A DNA stretch of 34,715 bases, from contig JAIBAQ010000051.1 of assembly GCA_019695095.1 (NCBI GenBank), forward strand, positions 1 to 34,715, in the 5' to 3' direction. Position 1 is the stretch's first letter. Every line of letters starts with the position of its first letter. Position numbers and translations under genes: made by a program. Positions 16,038-23,079 of the stretch are shown piece after piece. The notes under the pieces are model-generated. The model did no database searches and was not told where the DNA came from. It saw only the letters and a list, made by a program, of their open reading frames with translations. Source of the stretch: Candidatus Hydrogenedentota bacterium. GTDB lineage: Bacteria; Hydrogenedentota; Hydrogenedentia; Hydrogenedentales; SLHB01.

Positions 16038-16236
16038 TAACCCGGATTTCTCACGAACACACTTGAACCTCTCTCCTAACCAGAGTGTTCGCGAGACTTG
16101 CGGCCAAAATCAAAGCGACTCTCCGAAGACAGAGTGTGTTCGCGAGAAATCCTCATGGCATAACCTCAACGTCTTGCACGTGAGCAATTTGCGTCGGCGC
16201 TCAATCGCGCCTGTGCAAATTGCGGACTAATTCCCG
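16038..16236 (+). repeat. Dispersed intergenic repeat, copy 3 (full length)
   Basis: The core at 16044-16152 has the same length (109 bp) and terminal inverted repeats (GGATTTCTCACGAACACACT; AGTGTGTTCGCGAGAAATCC) as copy 2. The linker shares CTCATGGCATA. The hairpin at 16184-16223 (GCAATTTGCGTCGGCGC with its imperfect complement) and the end GCGGACTAATTCCCG are also shared. It occupies nearly the whole 5' leader of mutL, ending 4-5 nt from its start codon, so any mutL promoter lies in or beyond the repeat. Confidence 0.85.
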
Positions 16237-16328
16237 CCGCCATTCTAAAGCAGCCGCTCCGCACCCGCAACCGCCATTTCATCCCTGTGGAGTCCTCTCT
16301 CCCTTGCTCATCTGCGCCCCGAAATAAG

Positions 16329-16365
16329 CGAAGCAGGCCTGACACCCTGAGGCGGGCCTGCTTCG
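16329..16365 (-). terminator. Terminator-like hairpin after lipoprotein LP1
   Basis: A perfect 11-bp stem, CGAAGCAGGCC/GGCCTGCTTCG, 20 bp past the LP1 stop. On the minus strand it is followed by CTTATTTC, an incomplete U-tract, so it may end transcription less efficiently than the hairpins after LP2 and LP6. Confidence 0.55.
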
Positions 16366-16384
16366 AAGTTCAGTGAGGAGTTAG

Positions 16385-16822
16385 CTAGATTTCGAACCGC
16401 ACGTCTCCGTAGATGGTCGAGCAGGCGGGAAGTCTGCGATTCCAGCTTAGACCCTGGTAATAGTCGATACAGACGTTGGTGGTCGTGATTTCGATCCCCT
16501 CATTTACTACGATGAGTTCGTTGTTGACGGCTTCACCGCAGAAGAGGAACTCGTCGACGATGTCAAACACACCCCGTACCATGTACGTACCCGGCGCAAA
16601 CCCTTTGATATCCTCAGACTGCCCGGATACCAGCACTGACGTCAGGTCATTTGGCCCCCATGACAGAGCGCCCTGATTCGCCACATTCACTTCTTTCAAG
16701 TCATACGACGTGAAGTTGTTGATACAGAACTGATACTGAAGCAGATTGCATCCTGCAAATACCGTAGCTACCGCCACGAGTATAACGGCAGCGAGGATTC
16801 CCCAACTGCGTGACCGTCTCAT
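16385..16822 (-). CDS. Tandem paralogous lipoprotein LP1
   Basis: A 145-aa predicted lipoprotein with signal segment and lipobox ending in FAGC, followed by the family start NLLQYQFCINN. Family blocks: SYDLKEVN; SWGPNDL; EDIKGF; GTYMVRGVFDI; ITTTNVCIDY; and the end IYGDVRFEI. Four cysteines follow the lipidated one (QFC, LFC, NVC, PAC). The start is ATG 16822 with AAAGGAG upstream; the frame extends further but without a better site. It is the most divergent in its loops (an inserted SWNRRL before the last Cys). Function unknown; it is probably anchored at a membrane facing the periplasm or cell surface. Confidence 0.85.
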   Translation of the reverse strand: MRRSRSWGILAAVILVAVATVFAGCNLLQYQFCINNFTSYDLKEVNVANQGALSWGPNDLTSVLVSGQSEDIKGFAPGTYMVRGVFDIVDEFLFCGEAVNNELIVVNEGIEITTTNVCIDYYQGLSWNRRLPACSTIYGDVRFEI

Positions 16823-16930
16823 GCCTGATCTCCTTTGATTCGTGCGGGCTTGCTTGACTGGTCTCCTTCCAGTATCGCACCGGAGCGCAGCAAGCTTCGT
16901 CGCTTCCATCAAGAAAAACCAACCCTCGGC

Positions 16931-16968
16931 AAGAAAAAAGCAGGCTCGTCGAGGTTTAACAAGCCTGC
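16931..16968 (-). terminator. Rho-independent terminator after lipoprotein LP2
   Basis: On the minus strand a GCAGGCT/AGCCTGC stem (16962-16968 and 16940-16946) is followed by TTTTTTCTT. It lies 24 bp past the LP2 stop and upstream of LP1, so LP1 needs its own promoter or read-through. Confidence 0.8.
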
Positions 16969-16991
16969 CCCCTATACCAATTACTTCAAGA

Positions 16992-17438
16992 CTAGATTAC
17001 GAATCGGACATCACCGTAAATCAAGGTGCACCCGCCAATAACAACGGCCTTACCCTGCAACAGAGTATCCTCTCTGTAATCGATGCAGACGTTCGTCGTC
17101 GTGATATCGATACCTTCGTTCACGACGATCAATTCATCGTTGATTACATCGTCGCAGAATTCGCTGGAATCAGCGACATCGAAAACTCCGCGAACCATGT
17201 ACGTTCCCGCCGCGAAACCTTTGATGTCCTCCGAGCCGCCAGGCGCAAGAACAGCGCTCAGATCGTTCGCCCCCCAGGAGTCAGCGCCCTGGTTTACAAT
17301 GTTCACGTCCGTGAGGTCAAACGAAGTAAGGTTGTTGATGCAGAACTGGTACTGAAGCAGATTGCACCCTGCCAATACCGTTGCGACCAACACAACGCAC
17401 ACACCCATTGCCAATCCAAACCGACGCACCACTCGCAT
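16992..17438 (-). CDS. Tandem paralogous lipoprotein LP2
   Basis: A 148-aa predicted lipoprotein: MRVVRRFGLAMG leader, lipobox LAGC, then the family pattern NLLQYQFCINNLTSFDL, SWGANDLS, PGGSEDIKGF, YMVRGVFDV, ITTTNVCIDY and IYGDVRFVI. All four mature-domain cysteines are present (QFC, EFC, NVC, GGC). The start is ATG 17438 with AAGGAGA 8 nt upstream; the upstream extension of the frame to 17510 is not needed. Its leader peptide is nearly identical to that of LP3, marking these two as a recent duplication. A TATAAT sits at about 17462, very close to the start. Function unknown. Confidence 0.86.
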   Translation of the reverse strand: MRVVRRFGLAMGVCVVLVATVLAGCNLLQYQFCINNLTSFDLTDVNIVNQGADSWGANDLSAVLAPGGSEDIKGFAAGTYMVRGVFDVADSSEFCDDVINDELIVVNEGIDITTTNVCIDYREDTLLQGKAVVIGGCTLIYGDVRFVI

Positions 17439-17593
17439 TACATGTCTCCTTCTTCCGCTTCTCATTATACGGGTATACAACGCCCCACTATTCGAGACTG
17501 AGCATACCACGTCATGACATACACTACAATCCGCCCCACCCTTAGACGCTCATGTGCGTCAACCCATGCATACTACCTGGTGTGGGGCGACTG

Positions 17594-17610
17594 ACCGGTC
17601 TTCAACCGGT
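17594..17610 (-). terminator. Weak hairpin after lipoprotein LP3
   Basis: ACCGGT-CTTCA-ACCGGT forms a 6-bp stem 14 bp past the LP3 stop. There is no U-tract, so it is at best a weak terminator or mRNA 3'-end structure. Confidence 0.25.
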
Positions 17611-17623
17611 TATTCGCTCGACG

Positions 17624-18067
17624 CTAGATTTCAAACCTGGCTGCGCCATAGATCGACGTGCAGACATCGGCCTTATCTTTGGACACAATGCCTTCGATCT
17701 CACGGTAATCGATACAGATATTCGTCGTCGTGATTTCAAGGCCTTCGTTCACGATGATCAACTCACCATTGATGACTTCGTGGCAGAGATTAGGCTCGCC
17801 CGCGATGTCAAACACGCCGCGAACCATGTACATGCCAGGCGAGAACCCTTTGATATCTTCCGAGCCGCCCGGCTCAATAACACCGGTCAGATCGTTTGAG
17901 CCCCAAGAGTCAGCGCTTTGAGTTGTAATGTTCACTTCCTTGAGGTCATACGGCGTCAAGTTGGTGACGCAGAACTGGTACTGAAGTAAGTTACACCCTG
18001 CCAATACCGTTACAACCAGCACAACGCACATACCCGCCAGCAATCCAAACCGACGCACTACTCGCAT
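17624..18067 (-). CDS. Tandem paralogous lipoprotein LP3
   Basis: A 147-aa predicted lipoprotein. The lipidated Cys is residue 25 (LAGC), and the other four cysteines are at 33 (QFC), 95 (NLC), 118 (NIC) and 136 (DVC). Conserved blocks are as in its paralogues: YDLKEVNI, SWGSNDL, PGGSEDIKGFSPG, YMVRGVFDI, EITTTNICIDY, IYGAARFEI. The start is ATG 18067 with AAGGAG upstream. The pattern of short strands with SWGxNDL and PGGS turns suggests a small beta-sandwich. Function unknown; the intergenic gap of 164 bp to LP4 suggests separate transcription. Confidence 0.86.
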   Translation of the reverse strand: MRVVRRFGLLAGMCVVLVVTVLAGCNLLQYQFCVTNLTPYDLKEVNITTQSADSWGSNDLTGVIEPGGSEDIKGFSPGMYMVRGVFDIAGEPNLCHEVINGELIIVNEGLEITTTNICIDYREIEGIVSKDKADVCTSIYGAARFEI

Positions 18068-18231
18068 TGCATTTCTCCTTTTTCATCTGCTCTACGTATT
18101 GACTCACCATTCTGCACAAAGCGACTGGGAATACTCAGCCTTCCCCTATCGCTCATCGTCCGGGCGCACTCAATCTCGGCAAGCAACTCACGACGGAGTG
18201 CGCCAGCTCAAACGACTTTCAGACTGATGAC

Positions 18232-18666
18232 TCAAATCTCGAACCGCGCGGCGCCGTAGATATCTACACAAACAGTGCTCTTTTTCTCTGGAACTTCTTC
18301 GTCGTAGTCGATGCAGATATTCGTCGTCGTGATCTCCAGACCGTCGTTCACAACGATGAACTCGTTGTTATAGACGTCTTCGCAGACATCCTCCTCATTC
18401 ACGATGTCAAATACGCCTCGCACCATATACATTCCCGGGGAAAAACCCTTGATGTCTACCGAACCGCCCGGCAGGAGCGTGCCAGAGAGATCGTTCGAAC
18501 CCCACGACGGCGCGCCTTGAGCCGCAATGTTCACTTCCTTGAGGTCGAATGACGTAAGGTTGTTGATGCAGAACTGATACTGTAGCAAGTTACATCCGAC
18601 CAATAGCGGCGTAACCGCCCCCATTGCCAGAATCGCCACCAACGCATAACGTGTGAACCTTTTCAT
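18232..18666 (-). CDS. Tandem paralogous lipoprotein LP4
   Basis: A 144-aa predicted lipoprotein: MKRFTRYALVAILAMG leader, lipobox LVGC, NLLQYQFCINNLTSFDL, SWGSNDLSG, PGGSVDIKGFSPG, YMVRGVFDI, ITTTNICIDY, IYGAARFEI. The four mature cysteines (QFC, DVC, NIC, TVC) are kept. The start is ATG 18666 with AAGGAG 7 nt upstream. A strong promoter lies about 90-115 bp upstream. Its C-terminal block is identical to that of LP3 but its leader differs, hinting at exchange between copies. Confidence 0.86.
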   Translation of the reverse strand: MKRFTRYALVAILAMGAVTPLLVGCNLLQYQFCINNLTSFDLKEVNIAAQGAPSWGSNDLSGTLLPGGSVDIKGFSPGMYMVRGVFDIVNEEDVCEDVYNNEFIVVNDGLEITTTNICIDYDEEVPEKKSTVCVDIYGAARFEI

Positions 18667-18753
18667 GGCACTGCTCCTTATGGTCTACGCCACATTCCTC
18701 TCCCGGATACGCTCAGTTGGATAAACGAACACAGATTCCCTACAGCACCTCAG

Positions 18754-18782
18754 ATCTTAGGGAGATCGGCTCAACTTGTCAA
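18754..18782 (-). promoter_or_regulatory. Sigma-70-like promoter of LP4
   Basis: On the minus strand TTGACA (18777-18782), a 17-nt spacer and TAAGAT (18754-18759) lie about 88 bp upstream of LP4. This is a consensus -35 with a good -10. Confidence 0.75.
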
Positions 18783-18836
18783 TTGCTATTCACTCGTTCC
18801 AAACAAGGATTGACTCAACCACGCGGACAGCAGATC

Positions 18837-18887
18837 AGCCCCTCGCATATGACGGAACCCCCCGCAACCAATCGGCTGCGAGGGGCT
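18837..18887 (-). terminator. Terminator-like hairpin after lipoprotein LP5
   Basis: A perfect 11-bp stem, AGCCCCTCGCA/TGCGAGGGGCT, encloses a 29-nt loop, 25 bp past the LP5 stop. There is no U-tract on the minus strand, so the function is uncertain. Confidence 0.4.
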
Positions 18888-18912
18888 CTACCAAAATATC
18901 TGCAATCAGGAC

Positions 18913-19356
18913 TTAAATTTCAAAACGGACTGCGCCATAAATCTCAACGCAATCGCCCGGAGCCTTGACGCCGTTCTGCACCACATACTGCTCGTTGTAG
19001 TCGATACAGACGTTTGTCGTCGTGATGTCGATGTTCGTATTTGTTACGATGTACTCGTCATTGATGACAGGTTCACATACCTGACTGTCGGCCACGTCGA
19101 ACACGCCGCGAACCATGTAGTCACCAGCCGAAAAACCCTTGATGTCTTGCGTCTGTCCAGGTCCAACAATTCCGGTCAAATCGTTCGAACCCCACGATCC
19201 CGCTCCCAGCGCCACAACATTCACCTCAATAAGATCGTAGGAACTCTGATTGTTCACACAAATCTGATAAGTGAGCAGATTGCAGCCCACCATAACCGGA
19301 GCCACAATGCCCACCGCAATGGACATCACAATCGCTGCCGTTTTCCACGTCCTCAT
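18913..19356 (-). CDS. Tandem paralogous lipoprotein LP5
   Basis: A 147-aa predicted lipoprotein: MRTWKTAAIVMSIAVG leader, lipobox MVGC, then NLLTYQICVNNQSSYDL, SWGSNDLTG, PGQTQDIKGFSAG, YMVRGVFDV, DITTTNVCIDY, IYGAVRFEI. All four mature-domain cysteines are present (QIC, QVC, NVC, GDC). It departs from the family in the second block (PGQTQ instead of PGGSE) and has a longer loop before the last Cys. The start is ATG 19356 with AGGAGG 5 nt upstream, and a TATAAT promoter lies about 70 bp upstream. Function unknown. Confidence 0.86.
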   Translation of the reverse strand: MRTWKTAAIVMSIAVGIVAPVMVGCNLLTYQICVNNQSSYDLIEVNVVALGAGSWGSNDLTGIVGPGQTQDIKGFSAGDYMVRGVFDVADSQVCEPVINDEYIVTNTNIDITTTNVCIDYNEQYVVQNGVKAPGDCVEIYGAVRFEI

Positions 19357-19423
19357 AGCCGCCTCCTATTCCTTGCTCTATCGCGTTCTCTAGACTCGAT
19401 ATACCCGTTCCAGCATCGGCACT

Positions 19424-19454
19424 ATTATACTCTCTCGGAGAACACACATTTCAA
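19424..19454 (-). promoter_or_regulatory. Sigma-70-like promoter of LP5
   Basis: On the minus strand a perfect TATAAT (19424-19429) is preceded by TTGAAA (19449-19454) with a long 19-nt spacer. It points to LP5, about 70 bp away. Confidence 0.55.
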
Positions 19455-19493
19455 GATGTCTCCGTCTTTTGGCCGTTTCGACCAATAGAACGT

Positions 19494-19532
19494 AAAAAAA
19501 CCGTCCCTTTTCGCTTACGCTCGAAGGGACGG
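19494..19532 (-). terminator. Rho-independent terminator after lipoprotein LP6
   Basis: On the minus strand a CCGTCCCTT/AAGGGACGG stem (9 bp) is followed by seven Ts (19494-19500). It lies about 30 bp past the LP6 stop and upstream of the LP5 promoter, isolating LP6 as its own transcription unit. Confidence 0.9.
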
Positions 19533-19563
19533 CCAAAGTACTCAGTCTCAGTGACGGGATCCG

Positions 19564-19998
19564 TTAGATGATGTAACGAACGTCGCCGTAAATGAAGGTG
19601 CATTCTTCTTCGGTGTCAACATCTTCGGAATAGTCGATCGCGACATTCGTCGTCGTAACTTCGATACCCGTGTTGTATACAAGGTATTCGTCGTTGTAGA
19701 TCGGTCCGCAGATCTCATCGTCTTCGGCATCGGCTACATCGAATACGCCACGAACCATGTATTCACCAGCCGCGAAACCCTTGATGTCTTCCGAACCACC
19801 AGGCGCAAGAATTGCCGACAGGTCGTTCGAACCCCACGATTGAGCGCCGTCCGCCGTGATGTTGACTTCCATCAGGTCGTACGAGGTCAGGTTGTTGATC
19901 TCGAACTGATACTGAAGAAGATTACAACCAACCATCACGGGCAATGCCACACTTACCAACACGGCCATCACTACAGCGAAGCGTTTCCAATTCGACAT
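19564..19998 (-). CDS. Tandem paralogous lipoprotein LP6 (lacks two cysteines)
   Basis: A 144-aa predicted lipoprotein: MSNWKRFAVVMAVLVS leader, lipobox MVGC, then NLLQYQFEINNLTSYDL, SWGSNDLSA, PGGSEDIKGFAAG, YMVRGVFDVAD, EVTTTNVAIDY, IYGDVRYII. Two of the four family cysteines are replaced (QFC to QFE, NVC to NVA) while the other two remain (EIC, EEC). The start is ATG 19998 with AAGGAGG upstream. It has its own extended -10 promoter and a strong terminator. It is richer in acidic residues than the others. Function unknown. Confidence 0.86.
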   Translation of the reverse strand: MSNWKRFAVVMAVLVSVALPVMVGCNLLQYQFEINNLTSYDLMEVNITADGAQSWGSNDLSAILAPGGSEDIKGFAAGEYMVRGVFDVADAEDDEICGPIYNDEYLVYNTGIEVTTTNVAIDYSEDVDTEEECTFIYGDVRYII

Positions 19999-20439
19999 GT
20001 GCGTTTTCCTCCTTTTGCTGCACCCTACAGACGTTACCCTATAGGCATCGTCCATGTTTCCTCAAAACTATAGCACACCCTTCAGCGTTCAACAAGTCTA
20101 CCACTTTTCACACTTTGCCGCTAGCTCATTCTCCGTCTGCACTCCCCAATTTCGGGCTGGAATCCTCCCCTTCCCAAAATCGGTACCGTACACTCTACAC
20201 TCGAACCACTACGGCGTTACCGATTGACCTTTTCCTACACAACAGGTTGTGCTTAGACGGCTCCACTATACCAGCAGTCCGCTCTAGCCGTCAAGTGAAA
20301 ACATCGGAAACCCACGTAACCCACCATCTGCTCTCTACATAGGCACCTTTGCGGCACATTGTCATCGTTCGGCTCGGCACTGCCCCCTTCTCTTCCGGCA
20401 GTGGCCCGACCCGCAGCAGGGGCATCTCCAATCGACGAA
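19999..20439. other. Intergenic region upstream of LP6
   Basis: No gene is supported. The right part of the LP6 leader and promoter lies at 20000-20095. A GC-rich hairpin, CACTGCC/GGCAGTG (20378-20384 and 20397-20403), lies about 40 bp past the M14 gene stop and could serve as its terminator, though it lacks a U-tract. The stretch 20100-20370 shows nothing recognisable and is poorer in G+C than the genes. Confidence 0.5.
20067..20095 (-). promoter_or_regulatory. Extended -10 sigma-70-like promoter of LP6
   Basis: On the minus strand TTGTTG (20090-20095), a 17-nt spacer and TATAGT (20067-20072), with TG one base upstream of the -10 (TGCTATAGT). It lies about 70 bp upstream of the LP6 start. 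Confidence 0.7.
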
Positions 20440-23028
20440 TCAGTTATACACGAAATAGGCTGTAGCGTTACAGCTCTCATCCGCGCGAATCCGCACCCAA
20501 TGTGCGCTAAATCCGTCCGGGAACTTCAGGTAACGGTACGGCTTCTTGGCGCCAATGCGAAGCGTTTCATAAAGTTCCCAGTGTCCATCCCCCAGAAAAT
20601 CCACTTCGACACAGAATCGCACAGCCTTCTTGGAATCGTGCGCAAGGTGCAATACCTTCTTGTCGTAGCCCGTCATCAGGTACGGGTCGGATACTTCTCC
20701 GGCGCGAATCGGCGTGTTCCACCAGGGCCCTCCCCATCCACTTGGCTTGCCCATTTCCCACAAGTCGTCCAATGCCCCAAACCAGAACCCCGATTGCGGT
20801 TGGCCCTGGTCGTGGTCGATTTGGTCAGAAGCCATCACAAAGAATCCTCGCCACGCACAGAAGTCGGGAACAACCCGCAGATGCGTGCAAATGGGACGAA
20901 TCCCCCAGATGTCCCCCCCGTACGCAAATGGCGGCAACTCAAAGAACGTGCCGTGAACGTCCATCAAAAGGCGCTCCGTACTGGCATGCCGGATCCGCAT
21001 CCACTCCGTGTTCCAGGTGTGGTCCCAAGTCTGGCTGGACTTGGGCAGAAGGTATCGCTTCCATTCGCCCTTCACAAGAACACGGAGTATGACGCTCGAT
21101 TTTGTCCATCCGGTCGCGTAAAGCGTTTCGCCGCCATAGGACTCGCTGCCCCCGTTTCCACTAACTTCGACAAACGGGTTACGCTCCAGCACGGTCCATG
21201 TCCTGCCGTCCCATTCGGCAAGCCGGCCTGCGTCGCGTTCGCCCAGAAACTCCTTCTCGTCGTAGGTGTTATTTGCGACCACGACGCGTCCTTGTCCGGT
21301 GAAGGCCCCCTTGAAGTGCTGTTGTGCGCCAACCACCGTCAACTCGTCGCGCAAGTTGAACAGGAGCTTTGCCGATACGTCATACACGTCGACTTCCCAG
21401 AATTCGCCTTCCATGCCGAGAAAGTAGACTTTGTGCTTGGGATCGGTGAGATGCGCGACAGTAGCAGTCAGACGAAAGCCTTTCAGCGCCTCGACGGTCC
21501 TGACTTGCCCGTCCGCGTCGATTGCATAGGGACCGATGAATGCTTGCCCGCTAGGCCAGTGCACCATGCGATTCGCGTAGGTCCCCGTCACCGACGCAGG
21601 ATGCCGCCGCATCGTCATGTCCGCGTCGATTTCGTAAAGCCCAAGTCCCTCGCCCCGAATGTGTGCCACATATCCGACGGCCCACAACTTCCCGCCCCAC
21701 GGAATGATGGCCCCGATACCCGCCTCTGAATCGCTGCCCACTCCTTCAGCCATCACCGTCATATTTGGGTAAATGCCATCGACATGGGGCTGAATCGACG
21801 GAGGTTCTTGCGGAAGCTTCGCCCCCGTCTTCTCAAGATATTCGCGAAGTGCTCTCGCCAGCGAACGGCCGAAGGCGCGCGCGCTGTCCGCCGTCACAAC
21901 CTTTCCACCGGCGCTTGCGTAGGGGATTTCAATGGACGCACACAAGCGGGCCCCTGGAATGCCTTCGGCCCATCGCGCAAAACTCCGCCCCTGCGAAAAG
22001 TTGGAGCTCTTGTTCCACGCTGCTCCATGTGGAAGGTTGTCCGCCGCTTCGTACGGCAGCGGGCCCTTGTTCACGCGCTCCAGAATGGCCCCAAATGTTT
22101 GCTGCTCCATCCACATCGATTCGTTTTCGCTGCCGACTATATAGATGTCTTCGTTGTGTTCGCCGCGCAAATACGGACAATGCAGGTCAAGCGCGACTCG
22201 CAGTTTGCCGTCGGCCCAGTTGCGCAGCCGGGTCCGCAACGCCGCCACTTCAGGATGCACGCTGGGGCCGATATAATCGCGGTTGTGATCGTGCGGACGT
22301 CTGTTCTTGCCTTGGTCCCCATCCTCGACCCCGTCTTTGTCCACAAATGGAACCGCCAGAATCTCAACGTTTCGCCGAAACCAGTACCCGGTATCGTCAT
22401 CGGCTAACACGGCATCCAGAAGACCTTCCAAAGCGAAACTAGATGCGCTTTCGCACGCATGATGCCGCGCCGTGACCACAACGCGATAGGGCGCTTCGCC
22501 GTCGAGCCGTCCCGCTCGCAGAATCTCAACCCCGCGCCCTTTTGCACTCTTGCACAGAATCTCAGTCGAAATAGCATCGCTCTTATCATGCGCGGCGAGA
22601 AATGCCTGCAGGTTTGTTTCGACGTAGGGAATCGCAAAAGCGAATCGCGTTTCGCCGCTTTTGACGGGAAACGAGTACTGAAACGAAGTGCCGGCTACGC
22701 TACCGGCTCCCAACCACGACCACGTCTCTCCCCCGTCCGTGCTTACGGCAGGTCCGCGTACACCAATTGGATTCCGCTCGCCAAACTGAAACGTTAGGGT
22801 TCGCCCTGCAGCTCCATTCACGCGGAAATTCCAGTAAAACCACCAACCCTCCGTGTCGCGCAGGTCCGGGTTCAAATGGATCGTATCGCCATCAGACTTC
22901 TCGACAACGATATTGCCTCCGGGGAAGTCTGCGTCAATAGAGAGTGATTTGTCTTCTGCGGCCCAAGTAAGAGTACCCCCAACGAAAAGGATACAAACGG
23001 ACACCCATCGCTTCATGCGTCCAGGCAC
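20440..23028 (-). CDS. Secreted M14-family carboxypeptidase fused to a propeller-like domain
   Basis: An 862-aa protein with a signal peptide (to about residue 24). Residues 30-140 resemble the N-terminal beta domain of cytosolic-carboxypeptidase-type (M14D) enzymes (WWFYWNFRVNG; WSWLG). Residues 150-400 form the M14 zinc peptidase: H190-x-x-E193 (HHACE), N249-R250, H283 (DLH) and the catalytic E367 (SIEIPY). Residues 411-862 form a separate domain with repeated Gly/Trp strands (GKLWAVGYVAH; GLYEIDADM; VYFLGMEGEFWEVDVYD), propeller-like. Start GTG 23028 with GAGGAG upstream, better spaced than the ATG at 23016. It follows the FG-GAP gene by 52 bp. Substrate unknown. Confidence 0.82.
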   Translation of the reverse strand: MPGRMKRWVSVCILFVGGTLTWAAEDKSLSIDADFPGGNIVVEKSDGDTIHLNPDLRDTEGWWFYWNFRVNGAAGRTLTFQFGERNPIGVRGPAVSTDGGETWSWLGAGSVAGTSFQYSFPVKSGETRFAFAIPYVETNLQAFLAAHDKSDAISTEILCKSAKGRGVEILRAGRLDGEAPYRVVVTARHHACESASSFALEGLLDAVLADDDTGYWFRRNVEILAVPFVDKDGVEDGDQGKNRRPHDHNRDYIGPSVHPEVAALRTRLRNWADGKLRVALDLHCPYLRGEHNEDIYIVGSENESMWMEQQTFGAILERVNKGPLPYEAADNLPHGAAWNKSSNFSQGRSFARWAEGIPGARLCASIEIPYASAGGKVVTADSARAFGRSLARALREYLEKTGAKLPQEPPSIQPHVDGIYPNMTVMAEGVGSDSEAGIGAIIPWGGKLWAVGYVAHIRGEGLGLYEIDADMTMRRHPASVTGTYANRMVHWPSGQAFIGPYAIDADGQVRTVEALKGFRLTATVAHLTDPKHKVYFLGMEGEFWEVDVYDVSAKLLFNLRDELTVVGAQQHFKGAFTGQGRVVVANNTYDEKEFLGERDAGRLAEWDGRTWTVLERNPFVEVSGNGGSESYGGETLYATGWTKSSVILRVLVKGEWKRYLLPKSSQTWDHTWNTEWMRIRHASTERLLMDVHGTFFELPPFAYGGDIWGIRPICTHLRVVPDFCAWRGFFVMASDQIDHDQGQPQSGFWFGALDDLWEMGKPSGWGGPWWNTPIRAGEVSDPYLMTGYDKKVLHLAHDSKKAVRFCVEVDFLGDGHWELYETLRIGAKKPYRYLKFPDGFSAHWVRIRADESCNATAYFVYN

Positions 23029-23079
23029 GGCACGCTCCTCTCGTGTATCCCTGCAATCTGCTGCGGCGCCGAAGACGGG

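Noticed and set aside
16385-19998. CRISPR or tandem DNA repeat array
   Set aside because: The periodicity comes from paralogous coding genes of 435-447 bp with diverged spacers, not short direct repeats.
20359-21729. 456-aa open frame on the + strand
   Set aside because: Antisense to the M14 gene, with no motif or ribosome-binding site.
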